From Tilletia caries (Eukaryota > Basidiomycota > Exobasidiomycetes > Tilletiales > Tilletiaceae): a DNA stretch of 64,000 nucleotides. Shown here piece after piece: positions 44,369 to 57,100 of this stretch. Within the stretch, counting starts at the first letter, position 1. Every line of letters begins with the position of its first letter. The translations under genes were made by a program, and so were the position numbers. The notes beneath the pieces are model-generated. The model had not been told where the DNA came from and searched no databases. It saw only the letters and a program-made list of their open reading frames with translations. Location of the stretch: positions 62,001 to 126,000 of the forward strand of contig JALUTQ010000038.1 in NCBI GenBank assembly GCA_032718865.1, read 5' to 3'.

Positions 44369-44732
44369 TGTGTGTGTGTGTCTGCTGTTTCTGTGGGGAG
44401 AAAGAGAGTGCGGGTCTTGAGGTTGTCGAGCTGGCTGGCGATGGCGAGGGCGAGGGCGAGGTGGGAAGGAAAGCGGGTGGGTGGGATGGGTGTGAAATGT
44501 GGAGGTGCACAAAAACATTCAATTTTCTCACGACTCTTGATTCGCTGGGCGGACGAGTCTTCCAGCCGAGTCACGTGCTGTCGCGATCTCGGCCGAGAGC
44601 AGCACGTGATTTTCATCAACACCCATTTTCGCACTTTGGCTGGGGGGGAGCCCTTCCCTTTCCTTCTCGGTTCGCAGCCAGCGTGACGACCAGCAGCCTC
44701 AACACCCAGCCACCCGCCCGCAAGACAGCAAG
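44369..44732. promoter_or_regulatory. Divergent eL30/eL37 promoter with paired CACGTG in an inverted repeat
   Basis: The 364-bp region carries ATGTGGAGGTGCACA at 44497-44511, identical to the DBP10/DUO1 promoter copy. It also carries CACGTG at 44572-44577 and 44603-44608. The two sites sit in a 9-bp inverted repeat (CACGTGCTG ... CAGCACGTG). This looks like a shared regulatory module for two ribosomal protein genes. Confidence 0.7.
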
Positions 44733-45544
44733 ATGACTAGTGAGTTCGCTCTCTGATGTGCACTGGAGTCATGGACAGAGTGCTGACTGCTTGTCTTTTC
44801 CCTGTCTGACCTGCAGAGGGTACCACTTCCTTCGGTAAGCGCCAGTGAGTATGCACCCGGCGCACGACTAGCGGGCAGGCGGATCAGAGGTTGAAGGGAG
44901 GGACACAGCTCGCAACCAGTCAGGCTGGCGCGGCAGTGTGGAGGAGGGCAGGAGTGGAACTGCGGGATGATGGGCCCTCCTTAAGCGGTCTGCGGATGGA
45001 CCAGCCAACAGGCGGCTCGACTTCCGTCGGATGGGAACCAGGAGCAACGGGCGGAATGTATCAGCAAGCCGCGAAGGGCGCGCTGCATGTAGACGGATAG
45101 GCACGTATCGATGTGGTGAGGGTCAACCGTACTGACTGTTCCTTCCATCTCGCCTTTGCTTCCTCCAGCACCAAGACGCACACCATCTGCAGACGGTGCA
45201 ACAGCCGCTCGTTCCACAGGCAGCACAAGAGTCAGTACCCTCCACCCTCCTCATCTCGTCCCCTTGATCCTCTGCCCAACATCTGACATGCTCCCCTCCT
45301 CTGCTCTCCCACCCCGGCCTCACCGCGCGCTCGTCTCTCCTCCCGATTCTATCCCACAGCCTGCTCGTCCTGCGGATACCCGGCCGCCAAGATCCGCTCA
45401 TACGAGTGGGGCCAGAAGGCCAAGCGCAGAAAGACCACCGGTACCGGGCGGATGCGTTCCCTCAAGGAGGTACCTCGCAAAGCCAAGAACGGCTTCCGAA
45501 GCGGTGTCGCCGCCAAGAAGACCGTCGCCGCTGCCTCTGCTTAA
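44733..45544 (+). CDS. RPL37: 60S ribosomal protein eL37 (zinc ribbon)
   Basis: Four exons (44733-44739, 44817-44844, 45169-45230, 45360-45544) give 93 residues, the usual size. Only seven bases of coding sequence are in the first exon. The protein reads [12 protein letters not shown], then the zinc-binding [20 protein letters not shown] with the CX2C...CX2C pattern, then [20 protein letters not shown] and an Ala-rich ending. The second intron is about 324 bp, long for this window. It was scanned for snoRNA boxes without a convincing result. Splitting the start codon region from the body is common in fungal ribosomal protein genes. Confidence 0.95.
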
Positions 45545-46202
45545 ACGGGTCACCCTCCACACATATACGCATATGCATTCTTTCTCTCCTCTTTCACACG
45601 CAACAACACCCATACTCTGGCTCTCCGCCCGCATTTTGTCCATTTGCGTTTCTCCTACTTCGACAATCTCAACATGCACAACCACGCAGAGTTCTTTGTT
45701 TCCAACAGCACTTCCATTCAGGTTTGGCAGATGTGATACAAAAGCGGGGACTCTCGTCACGGACGGAATGGGTGTCATGAGCGTGAACTCTGGGTCGTCC
45801 CTTGGAAAGGACATGCCGACGGATCTTCCAGTCCTCTGCCTTGCTGGATGGATCGTCAGAAAGTGGGCATGGGAACAACGGCTGGCCACGACCACCCCAC
45901 GAGCCATGATGGACGGGGTTGGATAAGGATTGAGTATTGAGATATTGAGAGATTGAGATTCAGAGTTCAAGAATGCGAAAGAGGAGAGTAGTAACCCGGG
46001 AAAGGAGAGAGAGAAGCAAGAAGCTACGAAGGCTTGTTCAACAGAAGATGCGATGCGATGGATATGGTACTCTGACGAACCAACCCAGGTAAGCTGGGAG
46101 TTCGTCCTAAGAGAAAGAAGAGACTGGAAGATGGTTGCACGATCGATGAGAGACGGGGATGAGACGGGGTACGATGTTCTCGTTGTATGTAAGTTGCCCT
46201 GT
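45545..46202. other. Convergent intergenic region, eL37 / coiled-coil protein
   Basis: About 660 bp between converging stops. A long antisense open frame crosses it and the last exon of eL37, but it has no domain and is judged a shadow. I see nothing else. Confidence 0.5.
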
Positions 46203-49200
46203 TCAAGGACGCGCCATCTCCCTTCTCGCCCTAGCCTCAGCAAGCTGGGCCGACAACTTGGTCCGGCCACCGTCCCCCACCCTCGCCACCAAAGGCCCAT
46301 CATGCATCCCCCCACCCGCCAACCGGCCCTTAAGTCGCTCCGCCGCCGAGAGCTTCGTGCTCGTGCTCACCAACCGGATCGATCCCGCCGCCCCAGCCGC
46401 CGCTGTGGACGGGGCAGCCGTTTCGAACGCCGCGGAAGATGACGAAGACGAGGACGCAGACCGGGCTGTCTCCTTCACGGATGCTCCCAGATCCGTCTTG
46501 GATCGCCGTTGGGGTACAAAGGCACTGCTCCTCCCAGGACTGGGGACAAAAATCGCCCTCGTCACAGGTGCGCTAACCCCCATTCCACGCCCAGCAGACG
46601 ACGTCCCAGAACCTTGGGCGAGCTCCGCCTCGTCGTCCGGCGAGCTTCGTTTCCGACTCTTCTCCGCTGGTGCGATGATCGGGCGGGATGTCACGACGGC
46701 GGCATGAGCTGAACGGGCAGGCTTAACTGCGTTAGCCTCGCTCGGGACGGAGCGGGCCGCTTGGTTGTTCGAAATCGCTACGGCCATCGACCACGGAGTC
46801 GGTGCCTTCTCCTCACGAACGAGGACCGGAGAAGGAGCCGATGTGGCCGCCTTCGACGAGCTCGTCATGTGAACTCCCGCGTGGGAACTCGACATGGTTT
46901 CGACGACCCTCATCGGCTTGACTTCGCCCCGTGCCATAAGCGGCACATTCGCAGTCCTACTCACGGTCAGCGGCGACCGGGCCGCAGGGGACGGGCTGCT
47001 ATGGCCCGACTCCGACGAGAACGCCTGAATGAGTCGGGCGGGCACGGCGGGGGGTGCACTTGTCGTTGTCGACCTGACCGCATCCGGAGCGGACGAAGAC
47101 GAGGTAGGACCGGCGACTGTCATCTGATCGATCTTGGTCTGGAGCTTCTTGCAGCGCGCTTCGAGACGTTTGCGTTCCTTGTGGGAATTGATCATCTGCA
47201 CATAGTAGACAAAATGAACCCAACGTCAGTTACTTTCAGCAGATCTTCCTAAGCATCAGCAGGCTCTGCCTCACCTTGGTATCATTCTCCTCAATCTCTG
47301 CAGCTTTCCTCGCCAGCTCCTCCTCCAATTGAGCAAACTGAGCCTTGAGGTCTTCAACGCCCTCCAGCGATCGTTCCAGCTCCCTGATCCGTCTGTGGAG
47401 CTGGTCCAGTGTCTCCTTCGATACCGCAGACGTCTTAGAGGACTGAGAGACTTGGGTCTCCATGTCGGCGAGCTGCCGGTGCAGCACATCTCGCTCATGT
47501 TTGCCTGCTTGCAGACGCTCGTTGCTGTGGTAGTGGCAAGAATATGAAGTCAGTCATGGGAGATCCTCAGACACTCTCGATGGAAGAAAAGCGACTGGCA
47601 CTCACATTCGGTCTGTCTCCTCTCTCGCCTGCTTGATAAGCTCGTCATTCGATACCACCTGAGTCCGAAGGCGAAGCAACTCAACCTCTTTATGCCTAAG
47701 CTCCTCCTCCAGATCCTGAACCTTGACTTGCTCCTGTCGCAAACGTTCGACTTGCTCATGGACCTGAGCAGTCGTGGTCTGTTGCGACCGCTCGACCTGC
47801 TGCTGCAACTCGCTAACGATGGCAGTCTGAGCCTGCGCCTTCTGGAGAGCCTCTTCGAGATTGGCGATACGGCTCGTCAGACCGTCCCGTTCCGCATCAG
47901 CATCTTGCAGCATTCTTGCCGATGAAGACCGTTCTTGCGCAAGCCTGCGGAGTTTTGGTATGCTCAGCTGTCAGTCAGGGAAGCCATCAATCAGGGCCCG
48001 TAGATGAAACTCACAATTGCGCCTGCTTCTCCCGTGCAGCTTCCAACTCCCGAGCCAGCTCCTTCTGGCTAGCCAGTTCCTCCTGCAGCTGCTGAATGAC
48101 AACTTCCCCTCTCCGTGCGCTCTCCAGCTCCTTTCGGACGTGCTCAAGCTCCTCCTCCGCCCTACGAGCACCCTCCAGCTCCTTCTGAAGTTGCTCGAGC
48201 TCCGCTCCACCTTGACGCGCCTGGTCCAGCTCCTTGCGGACGAGTTCTAGCTGGTCCTGTCCTTGACGTGCACTGACCAGCTCAGCGCGGGCAGATTCGA
48301 GCTCTTGCCCGAGCGTAAGGAGCTGGGCGCTGAGCTCATCCTGATGTGCCGAGGCCGCCTTCAACTGACCTTCGAACGATGTACGCTCTTCAGTCAACCT
48401 GCTCAGAACCAAAGAGACAAGTCAGCATGAGGGACAAACTCGTAAAAGCCGTAACCAACTCGAAGAACGTACCTGGATGACTCTTGCTCCTTCTCATCTC
48501 CCAACACCTTTATCTGTTCCTCAGCCGCCTCCAACTCCTCCTGAAGTTGTTGAACCAGCACCTCCTTCTCCCCAGCGGTGTCCAATTCCTTGCGCAACTC
48601 GGCAGCCTGAGCCGCGTCTACCTGTGCCTGATTAAGAGCTCGCTCCAGCTGTACATTTCGGTCCTTGAGCTTGTCAAGCTCCTTCGACGTCGCTTGTAGA
48701 AGCATCCCGGACGCTGTTCTTTCTTCGTCAAGACTGGTGTTTGGCAAAGGAAGGATGTTTTCAGTACGGTTGAGGAGGGTGCAATTCCATCTCAAGAGGG
48801 TATCAGCAGAATCCCAACTCACAGTCTTTCCTGTTCCTTCTTGGCTTGTTCGAGCTGCCCTTCAGTGGCAGCCAACTGTGTCCGAAGCTTGTCCGCCTCG
48901 TTCTGTCGGCCTTCGAAGCTGTCTCTCAGGTCCTCAGCAGCGGCCACCTTTGCTCGAAGTGCGTCCACCTCCTGTTGTCGAACCTCGAAGCTGCGCTTCA
49001 GCTCCTCCGCGGCCGCCAGTCTGCTTCGAAGCGTATCCGCCTCGTTCTGTGAACTTTCGAAGCTGCCTTTCAGCTCGTCCATCGCAGCTTGCTGAGACTG
49101 AAGTCTCTTCGCGTAGTCCTCCGCCATCTCGCTCGCCTTCCGTCGCGTCTCCTCCAGCTCTCCCTGCATCTTCTCCAGCTTTTCAGCACTTCCGTCGTCT

Positions 49201-50510
49201 GCGGGCGCCTCCACCTCGCTCTGCATCGACTGAGCTGTTTCGAGGTCCCTTGCCAGACGCTGAATGAGCACATGATCCTCCACCCGCATGAAGTCGAAGT
49301 GTTGAGTTGCCTCGGCCCAGAGCACGCGGAGGTTGTCGACATCATCGAGTAGATATTGGTTGGTCTCCACCTCGACGGTGGGAGACCCGACACTGCATAC
49401 GGACGAATCGCCCATCAGCACACTCTCCTCTTCATCGGGGTAAATCGTGCTGTTGCCGATGCTGGTATTGAATCCGAGGGAGGCGCGGCCGACTGTCCTG
49501 CCCGTCTGTGCTTTGCTTTTGAGAGAGGATTCCAATGTCTCAGCAAAGCGTTGCAGGTACGTCCGGGTCCTGCGGACTTCGATCTCCCTCTTCTTGAGTT
49601 GAGCTTGGAGATTGGAAATTTTCGCGTCGCGGTGGACGAGCTCTTCGTTCTTGCGTCCGAACGGCACGAGGCTGGGCGTGGGGATTTTCTTGACTGGTGA
49701 GGAGTCGAGGGAGATGAGAGGTACGCTGATGTCTGATGTGGGAGCGTTGGCATGGTCGATGTGAAGATCGTCCGTAACGGGCGCTTGAGCGGTTTCGTGC
49801 ACTTGCTCATGCGAAGAGGTGTCCCGTGTCGGCATGCGCAGGCTTTCGTCTAGGTCGATCAGCATCCCTGTCGAGGTGGAATTGGTGTCTGAGCTGACAG
49901 CGGACTGTGTTGTGTTCTCAGGGGAGACGACTTCTTGGGAGGCATTTGCTGCGATATCGACGTTTGTTGAGGGTTCCACAGCCGATGTGGTGTCATCGAC
50001 CACAGATACCGCTGCTTCCTCCTCGTGGCTGTTCGGTTCGTCTCCGACAGCGTCGACTGTTAGGGACAGTTCAAGCTCGACGGGGACCGGTAAGGCGGCT
50101 TCGCTGTCGTCCTGAACGTCTGTCATTGGCATTTCCGGTACCGCTTCTGCTACTTCGTTGTCGGACGAGCCTTGCTGTCCTTGTAGCGCATCGGATCCCT
50201 CATCGTCGCCATTGCACTCGTGCTCCGGCTGGTCCGAATCTAGATTCATGAGGTACAAGGAAGACTGTGCTTCGCCTTCGTCCTCCCTGGTCGCCTCGTT
50301 CTCCGCCGATTCCGTGCCATCGTGAGTGAAGTCACTGCTGGGCGCAGGCTCCTCTGATGGCGGGTCCGAACTTGCTGGCTCAGCTGTTGCGGCTGTCTGT
50401 GACTTTGTCCGTGTCCTTGTGGTTGTCTTTCTCCGTCCCTTGTCCGTCTGTGTTGCTGGACTGGGGTCGGTCGCAGTCTGCTGCTGCTTCTGACGTCTTG
50501 TGGCCACCAT
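46203..50510 (-). CDS. Large coiled-coil protein with internal 24-residue repeats, function unknown
   Basis: Six exons (50510-48823, 48733-48473, 48398-48015, 47944-47606, 47524-47275, 47195-46203) join in phase and give 1,304 residues. The first 280 residues are acidic and disordered, starting MVATRRQKQQQ with basic stretches. From about residue 290 to 970 the sequence is almost continuous heptad-like coiled coil (LQAQLKKREIEVRRTRTYLQ and much more), interrupted near a short TNQYLLDDVDNLRVLWAEAT segment. Three adjacent 24-residue repeats each start L-(K/R)-x-SFE and end in AA(T)E-type residues. The last 300 residues are Ser/Ala-rich and basic and look disordered. Such an architecture fits structural proteins of spindle poles, septa or nuclear envelope, but no family was recognised. 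It is divergent from ALG6. Confidence 0.8.
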
Positions 50511-50955
50511 TTTCGTTTCCCAGCACTGTCGATTGGGCCGCACTGTCTCTGGGATTGTGATATGCTAGATGGGCGATGCTGGTGGTTGTCGCGCTTCCAG
50601 TTGGCTCGCTGCCTTTGCCTGTCTGTTGATGAGAGTTGGACAGTATGGCCAGAATGTTGAGTGTTGGAATCGGGCGTGTGTTTATGAGCGGCAATCAACA
50701 CGACGCGAGATTTCGCTTGGAAGTTGGAACGCGTCGCAGTTCGACGTCACGTGAGACGCTGGAAGATCGAGCCGCGTGCGCAACCACGTGGCGTGCCTCT
50801 CCAGCTCCACCCCGCACTCGCTCAACTCACAGCTCACTCGAAGAAAGCACGGCACGCACGTCGCACACACCACCACTCACCAGCCAGGCATCCCGCCATC
50901 ATCAACGCAGTCGCAGGCGTCGGAAGCGGAAGCTGCGCACTCGGAGCGCACAGCC
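50511..50955. promoter_or_regulatory. Divergent promoter with two CACGTG sites (coiled-coil protein / ALG6)
   Basis: The 445-bp interval has CACGTG at 50748-50753 and 50785-50790. The 15-mer shared by the DBP10 and eL30/eL37 promoters was not seen here. The second site lies about 165 bp upstream of the ALG6 start. Confidence 0.55.
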
Positions 50956-53851
50956 ATGGACTTTCCGGAGCAGATTGCGCGCAAGGCCTCGCAGAAGAGC
51001 GACAAGCCGGGACGCTCGTCCCGCTCCGTGTCACCCTCCGCACTGGTCTTGCCTGGTTCAACAGATGCAGCAGTGGACCCTTTCGGGCAACAGCCATTGA
51101 GCGCAGGTGGTAGCGGTAGCGGCATACGGAACATGCGCACCGCCGGGCGCCGCCAGCGAACCAACTCCACAAGCTCACGAGGAGGGGAGAGACTCTTTAC
51201 CCCGTCCAACTTCGACAGCAGTGTCGTAAACTCATCCGTGGTCGGCAAGCATGCCGGGATGCCCATTCACCGTTTCGTCTCCAACGCGTCGGCTGGGTCC
51301 GGAGTCTACCGCGAGGGTAGTCCAAGCTCAGCACTGCTCTCCACCTTCGAAGGGAGCGCGGCACTCGCAGCCGCTGCTTCCCAAGACAACACGCCGCTAC
51401 GGAGATACGTACGGTACATGGCTCGCGAGCGCAAGGGCACGCGTGATCTAATGATCATAGGAATCCTCGCCGCTGGCTGGCTGAGATGGGTGGTCGGTAC
51501 AGGAGGATGGAGCGGCCGCGGGATGCCGCCCAAATTCGGCGACTTCGAAGCGCAACGGCATTGGATTGAGCTCACTCTCCATCTGCCATATGATCAGTGG
51601 TATCTTTATGATCTGCAATATTGGGGGCTCGATTATCCGCCCCTTTCCGGATGGCTCAGTCTGTGGTGTGGGAAGCTGTGAGTGTCAACTCTGGCCACGC
51701 TTGAGGCTTGCTCGTGCGCTGACTGAGGATCATTACGTGCCCACAGCGCATCCTGGTTCCCAGCTCTGGACGCTTCATTCGCTTTGTTCTCCTCGCGCGG
51801 GGCGGAGGCGCAGCCTCTGCCATCTTTCATGCGCCTTACAGTACTTCTATGCGACGCGTTCATCTACGTTCCAGCGGTTCTCTTCTTCCTCTCCCGGCGA
51901 TTGCGAGGATCCGGTCGCGGGACGAGAACACGCAGCATCGCCCAGCTGAGCGTACTTTTCCAGCCTGCCCTGATTCTGATCGACTATGGCCATTTCCAGT
52001 ACAACAGCGTCATGCTCGGACTGAGCGCAGGCACCTTTGCTCTTCTCTCCACCAACCTGCCTAATCCCGATGGTCCCGGTTTCGGAGCACCCTCCAGCAC
52101 CACCAAACGGAACAGCAACCCTCCTACTGGACCTACGGATGCGACTCCATCCCTTTCCTCGAGGAGCGTAAAGCGCCGTCTGACGAATCTAAGCAGGAGG
52201 CTGTCGTACGACTACGTAGCTGCAGCGATCCTGTTCAGTCTGAGCTTGGGCTTCAAGCAGATGGCCCTTTATTACGCACCCGCCGTCTTTGCGATTATGT
52301 TGGGCCGGTGTTGGGGTTTGGCAGCAAACATCGGCTTTGATAGAGGGTGAGTACTTCTCAAGCTTTCTCAAGCACGACTGCCTGTGATATTCAACTTCGT
52401 GATTTTCCCCGCAGGCTCGCGCTGTTCTCCGGTCTCGCGATTTTCACAACTTTGACCTTTGCGGCCATGTTCCACCCTTGGCTCACCTCGCCACAACTGT
52501 TCTTGCAAGTCATTCATCGGATCTTCCCCCTGGCGCGAGGCATCTTCGAAGACAAGGTAGCCAACTTCTGGTGCTTCCTCTCCGTCCTGCCCGTGATCCC
52601 TCGATCGTTGCGGCCCAAAGAGCTGATGAGCGTGGAAGCGTTGGCACGAGTCAGCATGATCACTACGCTGCTTGTCATTCTGCCAGGCTGTGTCCAGCTG
52701 TTTTGGGCAGGCGCGGAGACGGTTCGGGTGGAGATGGAGACTGACGAGGTACAGCAGCGGAAGAGCAAGGCTGGCTCGAACGGGACAGAGGCACAGGGTC
52801 GACCGTACTACGCGGGCTCGATCAAGGCGCCCAGCAGCTATGATGGCGCCAGCGTGGCCGGCAGCGTTCTGGCGACGCCTCTCAAGTCAACGCGTCATCG
52901 CGGCAGCATCTCCACCGCGTCGGCCACTCCGATGAAGAGCAGCGTCGCGGGATCGATAACTGCTGGAACACATCCTTCTCGATCCCTGCTTCCTCAAGCG
53001 CCACGGTCACAAGCTTCTATTTGCCCATCGCCCGCGGCCAGGGTCCTGCCGTATGCGCTTCTTTCGACGAGCATGGCTTTCTTCCTCTTTGGCTTCCAGG
53101 TGCATGAGAAGAGCGTCTTGCTTCCACTCTTGCCCTTGACTCTTTTGATGTGCGCCAAGGGCGACTCGTGGGGTGGTGGAGAGGCGAAGAGTGACTGGGA
53201 GTGGGCAGTCCTTGGAAACAACGTGGGCGTTTTCAGGTGAGTCCGATCGTCTGGCTGTTCTCTGATATGTAGTCTTGCTGATCCATAGTGTGCGTATGTG
53301 TCATCAGTCTTTGGCCCCTCTTGAAGCGTGACGGAGTCACCTTGCAGTATGCAGTTGTGCTCTTCTTTTGGAACTGGGTCATCGGCCATCGGCCGTTCTC
53401 CGAGCTTCTCGCTGGCCGACAGACGTTTGTCGGGTGGTTTGGAGGCGTGAGTACACATGCATACACTTTCAAACTGTTCTCAGTATTGACAATATCGCTT
53501 TTCCTCGCGCAGTTGGTCCACGTTGCCATGGTCGGTCTGCATGTGCTGGAAGTTGGGCTCCCCTACGTCGTCAGTGCTCCCACTCTTGAGAGACTGATGA
53601 CGCGATACCCGGACCTCTTCCCCGTCCTCAATGTGGTCCTGTGCACGCCTGTCTTTGGTCTTATCTGGCTCTGGTCGCTGAAGCGGCAACTGGAGATCGG
53701 GTTCGCGGTGGGGCTCGGTGGCTTCGGGCTTCTTGGTGGAGGAGGTTCTGGGGGTGGCGTTGCGCGGAAGGGGTCATCACTACCAAAGGCGCCTGCTCCG
53801 ATGGGTACGGTTCCACCCAAGCCTAGGCAGGCCTCTGTGGCCATGTCTTAA
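50956..53851 (+). CDS. ALG6: ALG6-like dolichyl-P-Glc alpha-1,3-glucosyltransferase
   Basis: Alg6 adds the first glucose to Man9GlcNAc2-PP-dolichol in the ER lumen during N-glycan precursor assembly. Five exons (50956-51677, 51747-52346, 52415-53236, 53308-53446, 53513-53851) give 873 residues, against about 544 in yeast. The luminal active-site loops are clear: PKFGDFEAQRHWIELTLHLP, QWYLYDLQYWGLDYPPLSGW, then IDYGHFQYNSVMLGL, and later FPLARGIFEDKVANFWC. Many transmembrane segments follow, ending with LWSLKRQLEIGF and a Gly-rich tail. The extra length comes from about 150 residues of Ser-rich sequence before the first span, a Ser/Pro linker between YNSVMLGL and the next span, and a Ser/Ala-rich insert near residues 560-650. 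ALG8 is the closest alternative; the QYWGLDYPPL and EDKVANFWC wording favours ALG6. Confidence 0.92.
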
Positions 53852-54148
53852 CACAAGGTGGCATATTCTACGGCGGAAATGCACCACAATTGCATCTGGA
53901 ACACGCTGCGAGAGAACCACTCAGCTAGAACAGAGCGCGGATACGTTCATGGTCGTGTGAATGGTGGTTTGGTTGCTGTCCCTTGTGCTTGCTCATGTTG
54001 CTGTTCGACCTCGACTGCCACTGCGCTTCAATCCTTGACACTGACCATCATCCATCCTGACATTCATCTCCGCTCCATTCCTTACCTCTTCTCACGTCTG
54101 TCTAGCATAGACCGAAGATCAGGCCTTTGTTTGCCCTGCAAGCACAAC

Positions 54149-57100
54149 ATGTCGTACTCGCAAGCAGATGACCCCTCCTGGCGGGATCAGAACCGCTCAT
54201 CCTCACATTCTCCCCCCGCTTCCCCAAACGCCACCCCACCCTCTGCGCAACCCAGCAAAGGCAATGCTACCGCCGCAATGCCACGAGCGTCTCCATGCGG
54301 CTCTGACAAGATCTTCGAATCAACGGACGAAGAACGTGCCCTTGCGAGTTTCTCGTTCCAAGTCCCAGCTTTCCTCAACAAGAAAAAGGCAGATAATGCC
54401 ACATCGAACGAAAACACGACGCGTCCTCTGCAGACGGCTGGTTCCTTCTTTCGAAAGCCTCTTCGTCCCCTGAACTCGGCTCAGGCAAGTCTGGTCACAC
54501 CTGCAGCTGAAGAGGGTAACACACCTGCGCCAAACTTCCAGAGGGCAGGAACCTCTCCCCAAGAAGGTACACATGCCACAGAAAAGGAACCCGCTACTTC
54601 AGCTTCCCCACCCAAGACGGGGCCGCCCGCCGGACAGAAGAGGAACGCCGAGTTTGCCAGCCTCACTCCGTTCCTCAACCGCACCGCCACTTCGCCTCCT
54701 GCGCAGTCGACAAAGCGCATGCGACCGAGCTCGCCGCTCATCCCTCCCAATGCTCGAGGAGGCAAGAGCATCAAGGAGTTGATGTCGTCACGGTCAGCTT
54801 CGATGGCGTTCCGGCCGGAGAGTCCTCAGCTGGGGCAAGGCCCACGAAGAATGCCTACTACAGACTCGCCCATGATGCAGTCGTTGCTCTTTGGGATGCG
54901 GTCTTCTGGCTCGGGCGGCTCTTCACAGTCGACTGCGCAGCTGACTCCGGCGGTCCAGAGTAAGGTGTTCTCATCGTCACCACTGGATGATAGCCAGTTG
55001 ACGCAGTCCAACGTGAGTACATCAACCTTCAGTCTTGTACACTGGACGGGAATTGACCGCATGTATGCGCATTTCACTTGACAGCTTCCTAGCTCAGCTT
55101 CCAAACTCCGTGATTCACAATCCTCTGAGGCCTCCAGTGACCATGGTGACTCCTCTAGGGTCCCAGATTCGACTTTGGTCGACCGTACGCAGACGGCCGA
55201 TACGATCCCTACTGAATCAGCTTTGCAAGTCCTTCGACGTCGATCTCCCTCGCCATCCGACACCGCCCAGTCCCTGCCTCCATTTGCTCAAGTCCCAGCT
55301 GTGGTCCGCAATTCTCCTGCCCCTGCCGAGCTGCAGATTGAAAAGCGACAGAATGCCCATAGCATCGGTGCGGACTCGGAAATGACCGACGTTTGGGCGT
55401 GGCTGGTCCGTCAGCGCGAGCGGTGCACTGACTTGGAGACGCAGCTGAAGATGAAGGTGAGACTGTGGCCTCGATCGTTTCTCTTCCGTTTAGATGGGAG
55501 AGACTGACCTTTCGAGCTCATTTCTACAGGATGCCGACATTCTCGCGCTTGAAGACATGAAGAGAGCCAAGGAGCAAGAGCTGGAGGTCCTGCGCTGCAA
55601 GACTGACAAGCTCGTTGCTACCATTGGCGACCAGACCAAAGAGTCAGTAGCCGCTGACAACTGATCTCCCTTTCACGTTCTGTCGTTGGCTCACCTATGT
55701 TGTGATCCTTCCACAGTCTTGCCGGTTTCCGTGAAACCATGGCCAAGCAACAGCTGGACAACGACGAGAGGAACGTTCTGCTGGAAGAGCGATCGCGTGA
55801 ACTGCAACGCTTTCAGGAAGAGCTGTCGCACAGTGAGTACGCAGCCGCGAACAACTGGAAATAGAGGCCATGTCTGAATATTTCGTACATACTCTGCAGC
55901 GTTGAAGCGCGACAATGAAGAGAGATCCCGTCTCGAAGAAGACGTCTCGAGTGCACGCGAGCAGCTGAGCGAGCTTCGTGCTCAGCGTGATGCGGGTGAG
56001 CGATCTGTTTCTTTGCCCACTATGCCCGTCGCATATACTTATCCTCGTTGCTTCGCTGTGTAGGTCTGGAAATGATCAAAGAGACGAAGGACCGTCTCCA
56101 GCAGGCTCTGTTTGACTTGGCCGAGGTGAGTATGATGTGTGCACAGAAAACATACATCTTGCGCTTGCTAATCTTCAGACTTGCAGGCGCGAGATCAAGT
56201 TCGAACGCTCGAGAAGCACAAAGACGATCTGGTCGAGAAGGTGATGCGCAAAGAAGAGGAAGTCACCGAACTTTCTCACAAAGCGCGAAGTTTGAACAAG
56301 GCTTTGGCCGAGCACGAGCAATACAAGACGGAGAAGGAGCAGCTGCATCAACAGATTGAGGCACAGCTTCAGGATCGTCTCAAGCGGTAAGGAGTCAGCT
56401 TTTCGGCGAGGCATGACGATACCCCTGCTGACGTCTTTCCATATGCAGGATTGAGGAGCTGCAAAAGGAGCGAACAGAGCTGCTCCACGAGAAGAACGGA
56501 CTTGACATCCGAGTGACTTCGCTGGAAGGAGACGTCGACAAGGCACACGAGAATGAGACCGCCGTCAAGCAGCTGTACGTCAGACTCACAACTCGCTTCT
56601 CTACTGAAGGTAGAACTGACAACATGTGTTGGACGACTACAGGCATGAACAGGCTCAGGTTCAACTATCCATCAGCACCACACGCAATTCGGAGTTGGAT
56701 GGTCAAGTTGCAGAGCTGAATCGCGAGATCGAACGTATGAAGCTAGATGCTCAGGAACGGCAAGAGACACTGAAGACGACCCAGGTTGAAAAGCTGCAAA
56801 GTGGCGCCCTGTGAGTACAAAGTGAGCTCTGTCCTCGGAGACGCAGGGCTGACAGCGTTCATTTGCTTCCTAAAGCTGTAATGAGCTGCAGCAGAAGCTT
56901 GGTGCTACTGAAGTATCGCTTGCTAGGGTAGAAGCGGAGCTCTCTGCGTCGAAGCAGCAAAGCACTGCTCTTTCTGGGCGGCTGGAGGTGAGAGATACCT
57001 TCAAATTCTCCTCCCTTCGATCTCATCTGACTGGAAGTTTATCTTCCCAGCACTTGAGCCAGGAGGCGAGTCAGCATGCGACCGAGGCTGCAAATGCCCG

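Noticed and set aside
44845..45168. Possible C/D-box snoRNA in the long eL37 intron
   Set aside because: A near C box (GATGATGG) and a CTGA occur, but they are about 170 bases apart and lack a closing stem, too far for a C/D snoRNA.
45398..46315. 305-codon minus-strand open frame across the eL37 3' end
   Set aside because: It overlaps the conserved last exon of eL37 in antisense and shows no domain or plausible start context.
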